The notes under the pieces are model-generated. The model was not told where the DNA came from. It made no database searches and worked only from the letters and a program-made list of their open reading frames with translations. DNA of 37,610 nt from Chromatiales bacterium. GTDB lineage: Bacteria; Pseudomonadota; Gammaproteobacteria; JAHELT01. The position numbers and the translations under genes were made by a program. The stretch spans positions 1 to 37,610 of the forward strand of contig JAHELT010000032.1 of the NCBI GenBank assembly GCA_024644045.1, written 5' to 3'. Below, piece by piece: positions 13,392-22,171 of the stretch. Positions within the stretch are counted from its first letter, which is position 1, and every line of letters starts with the position of its first letter.

Positions 13392-15194
13392 ATGTCTGGA
13401 ACCGAACCGCCGCAGCTCAAACTGGCCGACCCGGAAGCGCTGTCCGCAAATATCGCGAAAATCGCCGAGCAGAGTAACAAGCTGGTATACGAGTTCCTCG
13501 AGCGCCAGCAGAGCGATACCTCCACGTTTCAGGTGCTCGATCCGGACACCATCGGCAAGGCGTTCACTGAACTTACCCAGCAGATGTGGCGCGACCCGGG
13601 CAAGGTGTTCGAGCACCAGATGGCCATGTGGCAGGATCTGCTCGACCTGACCACGCGCACCGCGCGCCACGCGCTGGGCGACGAGCCCGAGCCCGTGGCC
13701 AGCCCGGCGCCCGACGACAAGCGGTTCAAGGACGACGCCTGGCAGGACAACCCGCTGTTCGATTTCATCAAGCAGTCCTACCTGATCGCCGCCAAGCACA
13801 TTCAGGCGAACGTGCGCGACGTCGAGGGGCTGGATGAGAAGACCGCCCGCCAGGTCGACTTCTACACGCGGCAGTTCGTCGATGCCATGGCGCCCACCAA
13901 CTTCGCCAGCACCAACCCCAAGGTGGTCCGCGAAACGCTCGAGACCGGCGGCCAGAACCTGCTCGAAGGACTCAGCAACATGCTCGAGGACCTGGAAGCG
14001 GGCAAGGGCAAGCTGCGCATCCGCATGACCGATACCGAAGCCTTCGAGCTGGGCAAGAATGTCGCGGTGACCCCGGGCAAGGTCATTTTCCAGAACGACC
14101 TCATGCAGCTGCTGCAATACGCGCCGAGCACCGAGGCCGTGCACAAGCGGCCGCTGCTGATCCTGCCGCCATGGATCAACAAATTCTACATCCTGGACCT
14201 GCGCCCCAAGAACTCGTTCATCAAATGGGCCGTCGATCAGGGGCATACCGTGTTCGTGGTGTCATGGGTCAACCCCGACGCCACGCTCGCCGACAAGACG
14301 TTCGAGGACTACATGTTCGAAGGCCCGCTGCAGGCGCTGAAGGTGATCGAGCAGGCGACCGGCGAGCGCGACGTGAACGCGATCGGCTACTGCCTGGGCG
14401 GGACACTGCTGGCCGGTACGCTGGCCTACATGGCCGAAAAGCAGGATCGGCGCATCAAGTCGGCCACGTTCTTCACCACCATGGTCGATTTCACCGAGCC
14501 CGGCGAGCTCGGTGTGTTCATCGACGAGCAGCAGCTCTCGGCGATGGAAGAGGATATGGAAAAGAAGGGCTACTTCGAAGGCAGCGCCATGGCGGAAGCC
14601 TTCAACCTGCTGCGCGCCAACGACCTGATCTGGTCGTTCGTGGTCAACAACTACCTGCTGGGCAAAGACCCCTTCCCGTTCGACCTGCTGTACTGGAACT
14701 CGGATTCGACCCGCATGCCGCGCGAGATGCACCGCTTCTATCTGCGCAACATGTACCAGAACAATGTGCTGTGCAAACCCGGCGGCATCACGCTCGGCGG
14801 CGTGCCCGTCGACCTCACGAAGATCAAGACACCCGTCTACATACTGTCCACCAAGGAAGACCACATCGCACCGTGGAAATCCACTTACGCGGCCACTCAG
14901 CTGTACAGCGGTGACGTGCGTTTCGTGCTCGGCGGATCCGGGCACATCGCCGGCGTGATCAATCCGCCGGCGGCCAGGAAGTACGCCTACCTGACCGGTG
15001 ACGAGCTGCCCGAGGACCCCGACGCGTGGCTGACCGGGGCGCAGGCCCATGAAGGCTCATGGTGGACCGATTGGAATAAATGGATCGTGCGCCACAGCCG
15101 CGCCAAGAAGGTCGCCGCAAGACAGCCCGGCGACGGCGACGTGAGCGTGCTGGAAGACGCGCCCGGCAGCTACGTGAAGCAGCGCATCGGCTGA
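13392..15194 (+). CDS. phaC: Class I poly(3-hydroxyalkanoate) synthase 2
   Basis: 600 aa, the full length expected of class I PhaC. The N-terminal region (DPDTIGKAFTELTQQMWRDPGKVFEHQMAMWQDLLDL) is intact here, unlike the upstream copy. The catalytic triad is Cys334 in GYCLGG, Asp490 in TKEDHIAP and His518 in GGSGHIAGVINPP. The start is ATG 13392 with GGGAGGG 5 nt upstream; the in-frame ATG at 13374 sits directly on the operator and lacks a ribosome site. It follows phaC1 by 85 bp and has its own promoter and operator. Together with PhaA and PhaB at 34930-36864 it completes the acetyl-CoA to polyhydroxybutyrate route. Confidence 0.96.
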   Translation: MSGTEPPQLKLADPEALSANIAKIAEQSNKLVYEFLERQQSDTSTFQVLDPDTIGKAFTELTQQMWRDPGKVFEHQMAMWQDLLDLTTRTARHALGDEPEPVASPAPDDKRFKDDAWQDNPLFDFIKQSYLIAAKHIQANVRDVEGLDEKTARQVDFYTRQFVDAMAPTNFASTNPKVVRETLETGGQNLLEGLSNMLEDLEAGKGKLRIRMTDTEAFELGKNVAVTPGKVIFQNDLMQLLQYAPSTEAVHKRPLLILPPWINKFYILDLRPKNSFIKWAVDQGHTVFVVSWVNPDATLADKTFEDYMFEGPLQALKVIEQATGERDVNAIGYCLGGTLLAGTLAYMAEKQDRRIKSATFFTTMVDFTEPGELGVFIDEQQLSAMEEDMEKKGYFEGSAMAEAFNLLRANDLIWSFVVNNYLLGKDPFPFDLLYWNSDSTRMPREMHRFYLRNMYQNNVLCKPGGITLGGVPVDLTKIKTPVYILSTKEDHIAPWKSTYAATQLYSGDVRFVLGGSGHIAGVINPPAARKYAYLTGDELPEDPDAWLTGAQAHEGSWWTDWNKWIVRHSRAKKVAARQPGDGDVSVLEDAPGSYVKQRIG

Positions 15195-15213
15195 GGCCCG
15201 CAAGTCACCGGTA

Positions 15214-15948
15214 TCACGCCTTGCCGGTCAGTGCGGCTGCTTTCCAGTTGTCGTAGATGCGGCGTGCCGCCGCATTGAACTGCGGCATACGCTCGGCCGT
15301 GAGCGCGTCGAACGTTTCCAGCGCGTGCTCACCCAGGGTTTCCTGCAGCGCGTCCGCGTAAGCCGGCACCTCGCTCCATTCGCTCACCGTGGTGGGGGTC
15401 ATTTCGACGTGGAACTGCACGCTGAACGCACGCTCCCCGACGCTCATCGCCTGCACCCCGCACAGCGGCGATTCCATAAGCACCGTGGCCGCGGACGGAG
15501 CGCGCTTGACCTCCGCGCCGTGCCATTGCAGAACGTCCAGTGAGTCCGGGAATCCCTGCAGGAACGCCGAATCGCGCGCGGCGTCGGTGCGCACTACGGG
15601 CAGGATGCCGATCTCCGGCTTGCCCGGACCGACTTCGCCGCCCAGCGCCTCGGCGAGCAGCTGGTGGCCCAGGCACAGGCCCAGAAAGGGCATTTTGCGG
15701 TCCTCCACCGCCTCTCGGATCGCGCGTTTCTCGCCACCCAGCCAGGGATGCTCGGCCTCCTGCCAGACGTCCATCGGGCCGCCCATCACCCACAGCGCCG
15801 CGTAGTCCGCCAGCGGCGGCACCGGTTCGCCGGCATCCAGCTCGACCGCGTGCCACTCGATCCCGTCCAGATTCAGAAAATCGCGGAACACGCCTGGATG
15901 CTCGCAGGCGATATGCTGAAACACCAGAATCGGCTTGTTGACCGTCAT
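15214..15948 (-). CDS. Class I glutamine amidotransferase-like protein
   Basis: 244 aa with the GATase-1 fold: GGPMDVWQ, the nucleophile elbow LGLCLGHQLLAEALGG, and the His-Glu pair in FSVQFHVEMT. The triad Cys-His-Glu is intact, so it should hydrolyse glutamine or a gamma-glutamyl compound. Stand-alone members close to the GMP synthase amidotransferase domain are of mixed function, including gamma-glutamyl hydrolases of polyamine or amine breakdown; there is no synthetase partner here. The start is ATG 15948 (MTVNKPILVF) with GAGGTG 6 nt upstream, better than GTG 15957. It converges on phaC2 and lies 46 bp behind the lyase-like gene, probably at the end of that (-) unit. Confidence 0.88.
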   Translation of the reverse strand: MTVNKPILVFQHIACEHPGVFRDFLNLDGIEWHAVELDAGEPVPPLADYAALWVMGGPMDVWQEAEHPWLGGEKRAIREAVEDRKMPFLGLCLGHQLLAEALGGEVGPGKPEIGILPVVRTDAARDSAFLQGFPDSLDVLQWHGAEVKRAPSAATVLMESPLCGVQAMSVGERAFSVQFHVEMTPTTVSEWSEVPAYADALQETLGEHALETFDALTAERMPQFNAAARRIYDNWKAAALTGKA

Positions 15949-15994
15949 GCGATGCACCTCAACCGTTAGGGGGCCGCCGTCGGCGTCCCGCTGA

Positions 15995-16843
15995 TTATTC
16001 TGTCAGGCCCGCGCGGCTGGAAGCGCGCCGGTAGTCGCTGTGGTAAACGTACAGCGGCCTGTCGAACTCGTGCACCGTGTACACACCCAGCTTGAAGTAG
16101 GGACCGTGCACGTCGTCGCGGTAGCCGATGGCACCACGGTGCTCGGCTGCCAGCGCGCCGTTCACCCACATCCGCGCAAAGCCGCGGCGATCCGGTGACC
16201 ACTGCACGGCGAACACGAAGTCGATCCACGTGTCGATCGGAAACTCGCGCGACTCGTAGATGATTTTACCGTTACCGCCCACTCCCTGCGCTGCAAGTTC
16301 CGCATCGTTCCACAGGGTCACGCGCAGCGCCCCGCGCTGCAGACGCAATGCCAGAGGGGGACGCGCTGCGGGGCGTCCCTCCGTTTTCTTGTCGTGCCAT
16401 TGCGCGAGCACCAGCGACAGGTCCCGGCCCTCCGCCAACGGTGCCGGTATCAGGGTACGAAACCGGTACCAGACTTCTTCGTGCGGCGCAGCCACGTAGG
16501 GGTCGCGCAGCTCGGCGCGATAGCCCTCTGAGACCTTCGCGTCCTCAGGGCGTATCTCGAAACGCGCGGCGCTCACGCCATGCACGTTGTCGTCGAACGT
16601 CAATGCGTGCGGCGTGTTGATGCGTTTCCTGCTCCAGTGCGCTATGTCGCCCTGCATGAGACTCCCCGGGTTGCGCTGACTCGCGTCGTTCAAACCGACG
16701 ATCTCTGCCCGCACGCACATGCTCGCCAGCAGCAACACGCCGACGCACAGACCCATTGTGCACGAGTTGCCGAACGGTTTGCCCGTCCATCGAACCAAAC
16801 GACCAGTATATCCAACTCGCCGCGCGCGCCGGAACGCCTGCAT
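15995..16843 (-). CDS. Secreted heparin-lyase I-like (polysaccharide lyase) protein
   Basis: 282 aa. A long basic N-terminus is followed by a hydrophobic stretch (MGLCVGVLLLASMCVRA, about residues 30-46) that reads as a signal peptide. The body has the jelly-roll features of the heparin lyase I family: SEGYRAELRDP, EEVWYRFRTLIPAP, LVLAQWHDKK, TWIDFVFAVQWSPDRRGFARMWVNG and GPYFKLGVYTVHEFDRPLYVYHSDYRRA. Such proteins act on acidic polysaccharides outside the cytoplasm, but many members are uncharacterised. The ATG 16843 overlaps the Fpg/Nei stop (TGATG); a start at the internal methionine before GLCVGV would give a more usual signal peptide. Its pairing with a DNA repair gene is odd. Confidence 0.75.
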   Translation of the reverse strand: MQAFRRARRVGYTGRLVRWTGKPFGNSCTMGLCVGVLLLASMCVRAEIVGLNDASQRNPGSLMQGDIAHWSRKRINTPHALTFDDNVHGVSAARFEIRPEDAKVSEGYRAELRDPYVAAPHEEVWYRFRTLIPAPLAEGRDLSLVLAQWHDKKTEGRPAARPPLALRLQRGALRVTLWNDAELAAQGVGGNGKIIYESREFPIDTWIDFVFAVQWSPDRRGFARMWVNGALAAEHRGAIGYRDDVHGPYFKLGVYTVHEFDRPLYVYHSDYRRASSRAGLTE

Positions 16844-17733
16844 CACAGCGCCTCCAGCTCGTCGAGCGTTTTCGGCCAGTTGGCTTTCAGCAGCCGGGAC
16901 AGCGCGCGGTCCGCAAGCAACCGCCCGGCCGTCTGACAGTGCGCGCAGTAGTTGCACTCGTTCTCCGCGTACACGATGCGTTGCACCGGCTTGCCGCAGA
17001 CCCGGCAGGGCTGTTTGAAACGCCCGTGCACGGCCATCTCGGGGTGAAACGCGGTGACCTTATCGGGGAACCCCTCACCGACCTCGCTGCGCCGCCGCGC
17101 GATCCAGGTGCTCAGCGTGTCGCAGGTCGCCGCGTGCAGGCGCGCCCATTCCGCATCGTCCAGGTGCTGCGTCTGCTTGAATGGCGAGAGTCGCGCAGCA
17201 AACAGGATTTCATCGGAGTACGCGTTGCCGATGCCGCTCACGATGCGCGGATCGGTCAGCGCCCGTTTCAGCGTATGGTTCTGCTGCGACAGCGCATTCC
17301 TGAACGCCGTCTCTCCGGCCCCCAGCACGTCGAGTCCACCACGCTCGAACGCGGCCAGCGCCTGCGCCCCGCTGACCACGTGCAGCGATGCGCGTTTTTT
17401 CTTCGCGGCCTCGGTAAACAGCACCGTCCCGTGCGCAAAGTCGAACGCGGCCAGGCCGTTGCCCCTGGGCACTGCCGCGTTCGGCTTGCGCCAGCGCAGC
17501 CGGCCCGCAATCATCAGATGAATGACCAGGTAGAGCTCGCCCTCGAAGTGCAGCACGATACGCTTACCGATGCGGCTCACGTCATGCACACGCCGCCCGT
17601 GCAGCTCGCTGAGCGGCGGCGAGACGCTGCGCAGCACAAAGGGGCTGCGCAGGCGTACCCGCTGCAGCGGCTGGTCGTCCAGATAAGCCTTGAGCCGCTC
17701 CACGTAAACGGTGACGTCAGGCAGCTCGGGCAT
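16843..17733 (-). CDS. Fpg/Nei-family DNA glycosylase
   Basis: This base-excision repair enzyme is 296 aa. The start at 17733 is fixed by the obligatory MPELPDV N-terminus (catalytic Pro2 and Glu3). The H2TH region is GIGNAYSDEILFAARLSP, and the C-terminal zinc finger is CRVCGK...ECNYCAHC with four Cys. PDVTVY in place of PEVE, and the segment LFTEAAKKKRASLHVVSG, set it apart from standard MutM and place it among atypical Fpg/Nei proteins, so its lesion preference cannot be named. The open frame runs upstream through a 9-bp repeat, but no start there is credible. It lies 70 bp after the crotonase gene and overlaps the next gene by one base. Confidence 0.92.
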   Translation of the reverse strand: MPELPDVTVYVERLKAYLDDQPLQRVRLRSPFVLRSVSPPLSELHGRRVHDVSRIGKRIVLHFEGELYLVIHLMIAGRLRWRKPNAAVPRGNGLAAFDFAHGTVLFTEAAKKKRASLHVVSGAQALAAFERGGLDVLGAGETAFRNALSQQNHTLKRALTDPRIVSGIGNAYSDEILFAARLSPFKQTQHLDDAEWARLHAATCDTLSTWIARRRSEVGEGFPDKVTAFHPEMAVHGRFKQPCRVCGKPVQRIVYAENECNYCAHCQTAGRLLADRALSRLLKANWPKTLDELEAL

Positions 17734-17774
17734 GGGCGGGTTCACAGACGCGCTACACGCGCGCCGTGCCCCGC

Positions 17775-17810
17775 CGTCAGCGGCGTCAGCGGCGTCAGCG
17801 GCGTCAGCGG
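17775..17810. repeat. 9-bp tandem repeat, 4 copies
   Basis: Four perfect copies of CGTCAGCGG lie between the Fpg/Nei start and the end of the crotonase gene. The last copy contains the crotonase stop codon, so the repeat gives a series of TGA triplets on the minus strand. It probably arose by slippage. Confidence 0.9.
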
Positions 17811-18607
17811 TCTTCCCAGGTGGGTTCGCGCTTGTCCATGAACGCATCTATACCCTCGCCGGCATCGCGCGCCATCATGTTGCAGGCCATGACCTCGGCG
17901 GCATACTCGTAGGCTTCGTCGAGACTCTTTTCGAGCTGCGTCTGGAACATGCGCTTACCGGTGCGCACCGCGACCGCGGACTTGCTGATGATGCTGTCGG
18001 TGTACTCACGGATCGCCGCATCTAGATCGTCGCCGGCAACCACGCGGTTCACGAGGCCGTAGCGCTCCGCAGTGGGCGCATCGATGAACTTGCCGGTGAT
18101 CAGCATCTCGAAGGCGGGTTTCCGCAGCACGTTGCGCGACAGGGCGACGCTCGGGGTGCTGCAGAACAAGCCCAGGTTAACGCCCGACACCGCAAACCTC
18201 GCACCCTCGCTGGCGACCGCCAGGTCGCAGGTGCCGACCAGCTGACAGCCGGCCGCGGTGGCGACGCCCTGCACCCGGGCGATCACCGGCTGCGGCAGGC
18301 GCACGATGCTCTTCATCATCTCGCTGCACTGGCGAAACAGCTTGCGGTAGTAGGCCTCGTCGGGATTGGCGCGCATCTGCTTGAGATCGTGTCCGGCGCA
18401 GAACGCGCGCCCGTTGGCGGCGATGATCACCGCGCGCACCGACTCGTCGGTGCCGATCGCGTCGAGCTCGGCCTGCAGCGCGCTCAGCATCTCCTCGGAC
18501 AGCGCGTTGAACTGATCCGGGCGGTTCAGCGTCAGGGTCGTCACCCCAGCCATATCGCCGCGTAAAAGCAGGTCGTTCGCGGCTGCGTGTTGCGGTAAAG
18601 TACTCAT
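17804..18607 (-). CDS. Crotonase-family protein, ECHDC3-like, lacking the usual catalytic glutamates
   Basis: 267 aa with the crotonase core: FCAGHDLKQM, the oxyanion loop PQPVIARVQGVATAAGCQLVGTCDLAVAS and GVNLGLFCSTPSVALSRNV. The string GLFCSTP and the overall pattern match the ECHDC3 group. Where enoyl-CoA hydratase has GGGCELA (Glu144) this protein has AAGCQLV, and the segment of Glu164 (QPEILLG) is SGVNLGL, so both hydratase glutamates are absent. Hydration is therefore unlikely; another acyl-CoA reaction or a binding role is possible. The start is ATG 18607 (MSTLPQHAAA) with GGGAG upstream. It is divergent from the thioesterase at 18703 and likely heads the (-) unit down to 15214. Confidence 0.85.
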   Translation of the reverse strand: MSTLPQHAAANDLLLRGDMAGVTTLTLNRPDQFNALSEEMLSALQAELDAIGTDESVRAVIIAANGRAFCAGHDLKQMRANPDEAYYRKLFRQCSEMMKSIVRLPQPVIARVQGVATAAGCQLVGTCDLAVASEGARFAVSGVNLGLFCSTPSVALSRNVLRKPAFEMLITGKFIDAPTAERYGLVNRVVAGDDLDAAIREYTDSIISKSAVAVRTGKRMFQTQLEKSLDEAYEYAAEVMACNMMARDAGEGIDAFMDKREPTWEDR

Positions 18608-18702
18608 CGATTCCGACTCCCAGGCGGTCCGGCGCAGCAACCCACGCGGTAGGCCGGTATTTTGCGATGCAAACCCGTCCGACGTAAAGTTTTAGCACCA
18701 CC

Positions 18703-19143
18703 ATGCCCGAGCAGACAGCACGTATCAGCGTAGCCGAGTTCCAGCAGATCTCGCGCGAACGCGTTCCCTTCATCGGCCAGCTCGGGGTCGAGGTCGACCG
18801 GCTGGATCACGGAACGGTGCATCTGCGCATTCGGTTTCAGGACGACTTTCTGCGCCCCGGCGGCACGATTGCCGGACCGGTCATGATGGGACTCGCCGAC
18901 CTCGCCATGTACGGCGTGGTGCTGAGCATGATCGGACCGGTGGAGCTGGCGGTCACCACCAACCTGAACATCAACTTTTTGCGCCGCCCCGCGCCCGGCG
19001 ACGTGCTGGCCCACGCGAGCATCCTCAAGCTCGGCAAACGCCTGGCAGTCGGCGAAGTGACGATCTACCGCGATGGCGACCACGAGCCGGTGGCGCATGT
19101 AACCAGCACTTACTCGATTCCACCCGACAGGAGCGGCGCATGA
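18703..19143 (+). CDS. PaaI-family hotdog thioesterase
   Basis: 146 aa, a single hotdog domain: GQLGVEVDRLDHGTVHLRIRF, then the central helix GGTIAGPVMMGLADLAMYGVVLS with the conserved acidic residue in LAD, and LAVTTNLNINFLRRPAPGDVLAHASILKLGKRLAVGEVTIY. Expected to hydrolyse an acyl- or aryl-CoA; the substrate is unknown. Its stop overlaps the next start as ATGA (19140-19143). It is transcribed divergently from the crotonase gene across a 95-bp gap that should hold both promoters. No good ribosome site is seen before ATG 18703. Confidence 0.85.
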   Translation: MPEQTARISVAEFQQISRERVPFIGQLGVEVDRLDHGTVHLRIRFQDDFLRPGGTIAGPVMMGLADLAMYGVVLSMIGPVELAVTTNLNINFLRRPAPGDVLAHASILKLGKRLAVGEVTIYRDGDHEPVAHVTSTYSIPPDRSGA

Positions 19144-19835
19144 GCAACCCCGAGTTCACCGGAATCACCGCCTGCGTGTTCGACGCTTACGGCACGCTGT
19201 TCGACGTGCACTCGGCGGTCGCGCGGCACAACGACTCGATGGGCAACGTCGGTGACCGCGTCTCGCAGCTGTGGCGAACCAAGCAGCTCGAATACACCTG
19301 GCTGCGGAGCCTCATGGGGCGCCACACCGATTTCTGGCAGGTGACCGGCGATGCGCTCGACTACGCGCTCGACGCCTTCGATATCGGCGATACCGCACTT
19401 CGCGACAAGCTGATGGACGCCTACCTGACGCTGACACCCTACCCGGAAGTGCAGGACACGCTGCACGCGCTCAAGCACCGGGGTCTCAAGCTGGCGATTC
19501 TGTCGAACGGCGCGCCCAGCATGCTCGACGCCGCGGTGGCGAGCGCCGGGATCAAGGAGCTGCTCGACGCGGTGCTGTCAGTGGAGGACGTGGGCATCTA
19601 CAAACCGGACGCGCGGGTTTATCAGCTCGCAGTCGACCGGCTGCAGACCCCGGCCGGGCAGATCAGCTTTCAGTCGTCCAACGCCTGGGACGCGGTCGGG
19701 GCGGCGGCGTTCGGCTTCAAGGTGGCCTGGGTCAATCGCTTCGCGCAGGGTCGCGAGCGACTGCCCGCGCAACCGCAGGCGGAGATCCGTACCCTCAGCG
19801 AGCTGCCCGCGTTGCTTCCGGGAACTGTCCCCTAA
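19140..19835 (+). CDS. Type II haloacid dehalogenase (HAD superfamily)
   Basis: 231 aa, with the nucleophile Asp15 in VFDAYGTLFDV, Ser/Asn in LSNGAPSML, Lys in GIYKPDARVY, and SSNAWDAVGAAAFGFKVAWVNR, the characteristic motif of (S)-2-haloacid dehalogenases. The family converts 2-haloacids to 2-hydroxyacids, although many members act on other substrates such as phosphates. The start is coupled to the thioesterase gene by ATGA. The last residues (LLPGTVP) and the stop are encoded by a dispersed GGGAACTGTCCCCT repeat, so the original C-terminus may have been replaced by a repeat insertion. Confidence 0.88.
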   Translation: MSNPEFTGITACVFDAYGTLFDVHSAVARHNDSMGNVGDRVSQLWRTKQLEYTWLRSLMGRHTDFWQVTGDALDYALDAFDIGDTALRDKLMDAYLTLTPYPEVQDTLHALKHRGLKLAILSNGAPSMLDAAVASAGIKELLDAVLSVEDVGIYKPDARVYQLAVDRLQTPAGQISFQSSNAWDAVGAAAFGFKVAWVNRFAQGRERLPAQPQAEIRTLSELPALLPGTVP

Positions 19836-19908
19836 CTGTGACCCCTTTTTCGGAAAATAAACCTGACCCCTTTTTCCGCCTTTTTCGCTAGTAAGGGGAC
19901 AGTCCCCT
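19820..19908. repeat. Dispersed repeat element with inverted ends and internal direct repeats
   Basis: The element is bounded by GGGAACTGTCCCCT (19820-19833) and AAGGGGACAGTCCCCT (19893-19908), whose ACTGTCCCCT and AGGGGACAGT parts are inverted repeats. Inside are two direct copies of TGACCCCTTTTTC (19839-19851 and 19864-19876). The GGGGAC-N-GTCCCC core recurs at 36871. It covers the stop codons of both the dehalogenase and the DUF1289 gene and may form a bidirectional hairpin. Similar short elements are scattered through many proteobacterial genomes. Confidence 0.7.
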
Positions 19909-20092
19909 ATTTGGCGAGCCGGTGCAGCACGGCGCGTTTCTGGTCCGGGGTCAGAGTCGCCCAGGCGGCGATCTCGTCGAGGCTGCGCCCGCAGCCCAGG
20001 CAGTACTCGCCGTTCTCATCGAGCACACAGACATCCACGCACGGTGACGGCGGATCGGGGTCGCCGGGCGCGTCCGGCTCGATGCCGGTCAT
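19907..20092 (-). CDS. DUF1289 domain protein
   Basis: 61 aa, with the DUF1289 signature [28 protein letters not shown] and four Cys arranged CxxxC...CxxC, which suggests an iron-sulfur or zinc site. Its function is not established. The start ATG 20092 overlaps the HMG-CoA lyase stop as ATGA, so it is the last gene of the acyl-CoA operon. Its stop codon lies inside the dispersed repeat at 19820-19908. Confidence 0.9.
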   Translation of the reverse strand: MTGIEPDAPGDPDPPSPCVDVCVLDENGEYCLGCGRSLDEIAAWATLTPDQKRAVLHRLAK

Positions 20093-21000
20093 GCGGCGGA
20101 ACGTTTGTGGGACAGGGCGAGTGAGGCCTTGGACACGGTGCGTCGGCCCAGTTCGCTCATGACGTACTCGCTGGCATCGAGCAGCCGCTGCATCTCCACG
20201 CCGGTGCGCAGACCGAGGCCCTCCAGCAAGTAGACTACATCCTCGGTCGCGACGTTGCCCGCCGCGCCGGCCGCGTAGGGGCATCCGCCCAGCCCGGCCA
20301 CCGAGGTATCGAGCACCGTCACACCGCGTTCCAGCACTGCAAAGATGTTGGCGACCGCCTGGCCGTAGGTATCGTGAAAGTGCGCGGCGAGCCGGCCCAG
20401 CGGCATCACCGAGGCGACCGCGTCGAGCATCGCCCGCGCTTTGTTGGGCGTGCCGACGCCGATCGTATCGCCGAGCGAGATCTCGTAGCAGCCGAGGCGC
20501 AGCAGGCGCGCCGCGACCTCTGCCACCGCGCCCACGTCGACGGCACCCTCGTAGGGACAGCCCAGCGCGCAGGAGATGTAGCCGCGCACCTTGATGCCCT
20601 GTGCGCCGGCCGCCTCGCACACGGGCGCGAAGCGCGCGAAGCTCTCCTCGATGCTGCAGTTGATGTTGCGGCGGGAAAACGTCTCCGAGGCGGCGCCGAA
20701 AATCGCCACCTCGGTCGCGCCGGCGGCCACCGCATCCTCGAACCCACGCAGGTTGGGCGTAAGCACCGGGTAGCTGACCCCCGGCGCGCGCGTGATGCCG
20801 CGCAGCACGCTGGCCGTGTCGGCCATTTTCGGCACCCATTTCGGCGACACGAAGCTGCCGGCCTCGATAACCGGCAGACCCGCTGCGGTCAGCTTGTCGA
20901 TCAGGGCAACGCGCACGGGCACCGGCAGCGCGCGCGCCTCGTTCTGCAGCCCGTCGCGCGGACCGACCTCCACCAGCTTTACATCGACCGCGGCGGTCAT
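20089..21000 (-). CDS. liuE: Hydroxymethylglutaryl-CoA lyase
   Basis: It splits HMG-CoA into acetoacetate and acetyl-CoA, the last step of leucine breakdown. 303 aa, in the DRE-TIM metallolyase family: [13 protein letters not shown] at the N-terminus, metal ligands in [13 protein letters not shown], and the catalytic loop [23 protein letters not shown] with Cys240. It is 4 bp downstream of the acyl-CoA dehydrogenase gene and overlaps the DUF1289 gene. Upstream LiuR-type operator and LiuR gene (25909) support the leucine assignment. Methylcrotonyl-CoA carboxylase and methylglutaconyl-CoA hydratase, needed to make its substrate, are not in the window. Confidence 0.93.
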   Translation of the reverse strand: MTAAVDVKLVEVGPRDGLQNEARALPVPVRVALIDKLTAAGLPVIEAGSFVSPKWVPKMADTASVLRGITRAPGVSYPVLTPNLRGFEDAVAAGATEVAIFGAASETFSRRNINCSIEESFARFAPVCEAAGAQGIKVRGYISCALGCPYEGAVDVGAVAEVAARLLRLGCYEISLGDTIGVGTPNKARAMLDAVASVMPLGRLAAHFHDTYGQAVANIFAVLERGVTVLDTSVAGLGGCPYAAGAAGNVATEDVVYLLEGLGLRTGVEMQRLLDASEYVMSELGRRTVSKASLALSHKRSAA

Positions 21001-21004
21001 ACCG

Positions 21005-22165
21005 TTACTCGGGGCTCAGCGCCCGGCTGATCACCATGCGCTGAACGTCCGAGGTGCCCTCGTAGATCTGGCACACGCGCACGTCGCGGTAGATGCGCTC
21101 GACCGGGAAATCACTCACATACCCGTAGCCGCCGTGAATCTGCATCGCGTCCGAGCACACGCGCTCGGCCATTTCGCTGGCGAACAGCTTGGCCATCGAC
21201 GCCTCTTTCAGGCACGGCTCACCGGCGTCGCGCAACTGCGCGGCGCGCAGCACCAGCAGCCGCGCCGCATCGATCTGAGTGGCCATGTCGGCCAGGCGGA
21301 AGGCAACCGCCTGGTGCTCGATGATCGGCCGGCCGAAAGTTTCGCGCTCGCGCGCATACGCCAGCGCCGCCTCGTAGGCCGCGCGGGCCATGCCAGTGGC
21401 CTGCGCCCCCACGCCGATGCGCCCGCCTTCCAGATTCGACAGCGCGATCCGGTAACCCTGACCCTCCTCGCCCAGCAGCGCATCGGGCGGCAGGCGCAGA
21501 TCGTCGAACGCGATCTGCGCGGTGTCGGAGCAGCGCTGCCCGAACTTTTTCTCAACGCTCACCACCCGGTAGCCGGGCGTGCCGGTCGGCACGATGAACG
21601 CGCTGATGCCGCGCTTACCGGCCGCGGCATCGGTCACTGCAAACACGATGACCAGGTCGGCGTTTGCGCCCGAGGTAATGAACTGTTTGGTGCCGTTCAG
21701 CACGTAACCGTCCGCGTCGCGCCGCGCGGTCGTGCGCAGGTTGCTGGCGTCGGATCCGGTGTGCGGCTCGGTCAAGGCGAACGCGCCGAGCAGCTCGCCC
21801 GACGCCAGGCGGCGGAGGTAGGCTTCCTTCTGCGCGCGGCTGCCGAACTGAACCAGCGGCATGCAGGCGACCGAATTGTGCACCGCCACGATCGTCGAGC
21901 AGCCGCCGTCGCCCGCCGCGATCTCCTCGATCGCCAGCGCGTAGGAAACCTGATCCGCCGCGGAGCCGCCCCACTCCTCGGGCACCAGCATGCCGAGCAG
22001 TCCGAGTGCCGCAAGCTGGCCGAGCGCCTGGCGCGGGAACTCGCTGTTGGCGTCGAGCGCGGCCGCGTTCGGTGCCAGTTGCTCCTTCGCGAACTGACGC
22101 ACCATGTCCCGGATCAGCGTCTGCTCTTCGGTAATTCTCAGCAAAGCGGCATCCTCACGCGGCAA
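21005..22165 (-). CDS. Acyl-CoA dehydrogenase (short/branched-chain type)
   Basis: It introduces the 2,3 double bond into an acyl-CoA and passes electrons to ETF. 386 aa, with FAD/substrate motifs [19 protein letters not shown] and [22 protein letters not shown], and the C-terminal catalytic base Glu369 in [18 protein letters not shown], the position used by short- and medium-chain enzymes. It is distinct from the isovaleryl enzyme encoded at 23424, whose base is elsewhere. It lies 6 bp from the thiolase gene. The start is uncertain: TTG 22165 gives the listed length, and TTG 22144 (LLRITEEQ) with GAGG 9 nt upstream is a good alternative; no ATG is in frame there. Confidence 0.92.
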   Translation of the reverse strand: MPREDAALLRITEEQTLIRDMVRQFAKEQLAPNAAALDANSEFPRQALGQLAALGLLGMLVPEEWGGSAADQVSYALAIEEIAAGDGGCSTIVAVHNSVACMPLVQFGSRAQKEAYLRRLASGELLGAFALTEPHTGSDASNLRTTARRDADGYVLNGTKQFITSGANADLVIVFAVTDAAAGKRGISAFIVPTGTPGYRVVSVEKKFGQRCSDTAQIAFDDLRLPPDALLGEEGQGYRIALSNLEGGRIGVGAQATGMARAAYEAALAYARERETFGRPIIEHQAVAFRLADMATQIDAARLLVLRAAQLRDAGEPCLKEASMAKLFASEMAERVCSDAMQIHGGYGYVSDFPVERIYRDVRVCQIYEGTSDVQRMVISRALSPE

Positions 22166-22171
22166 CGCTGC

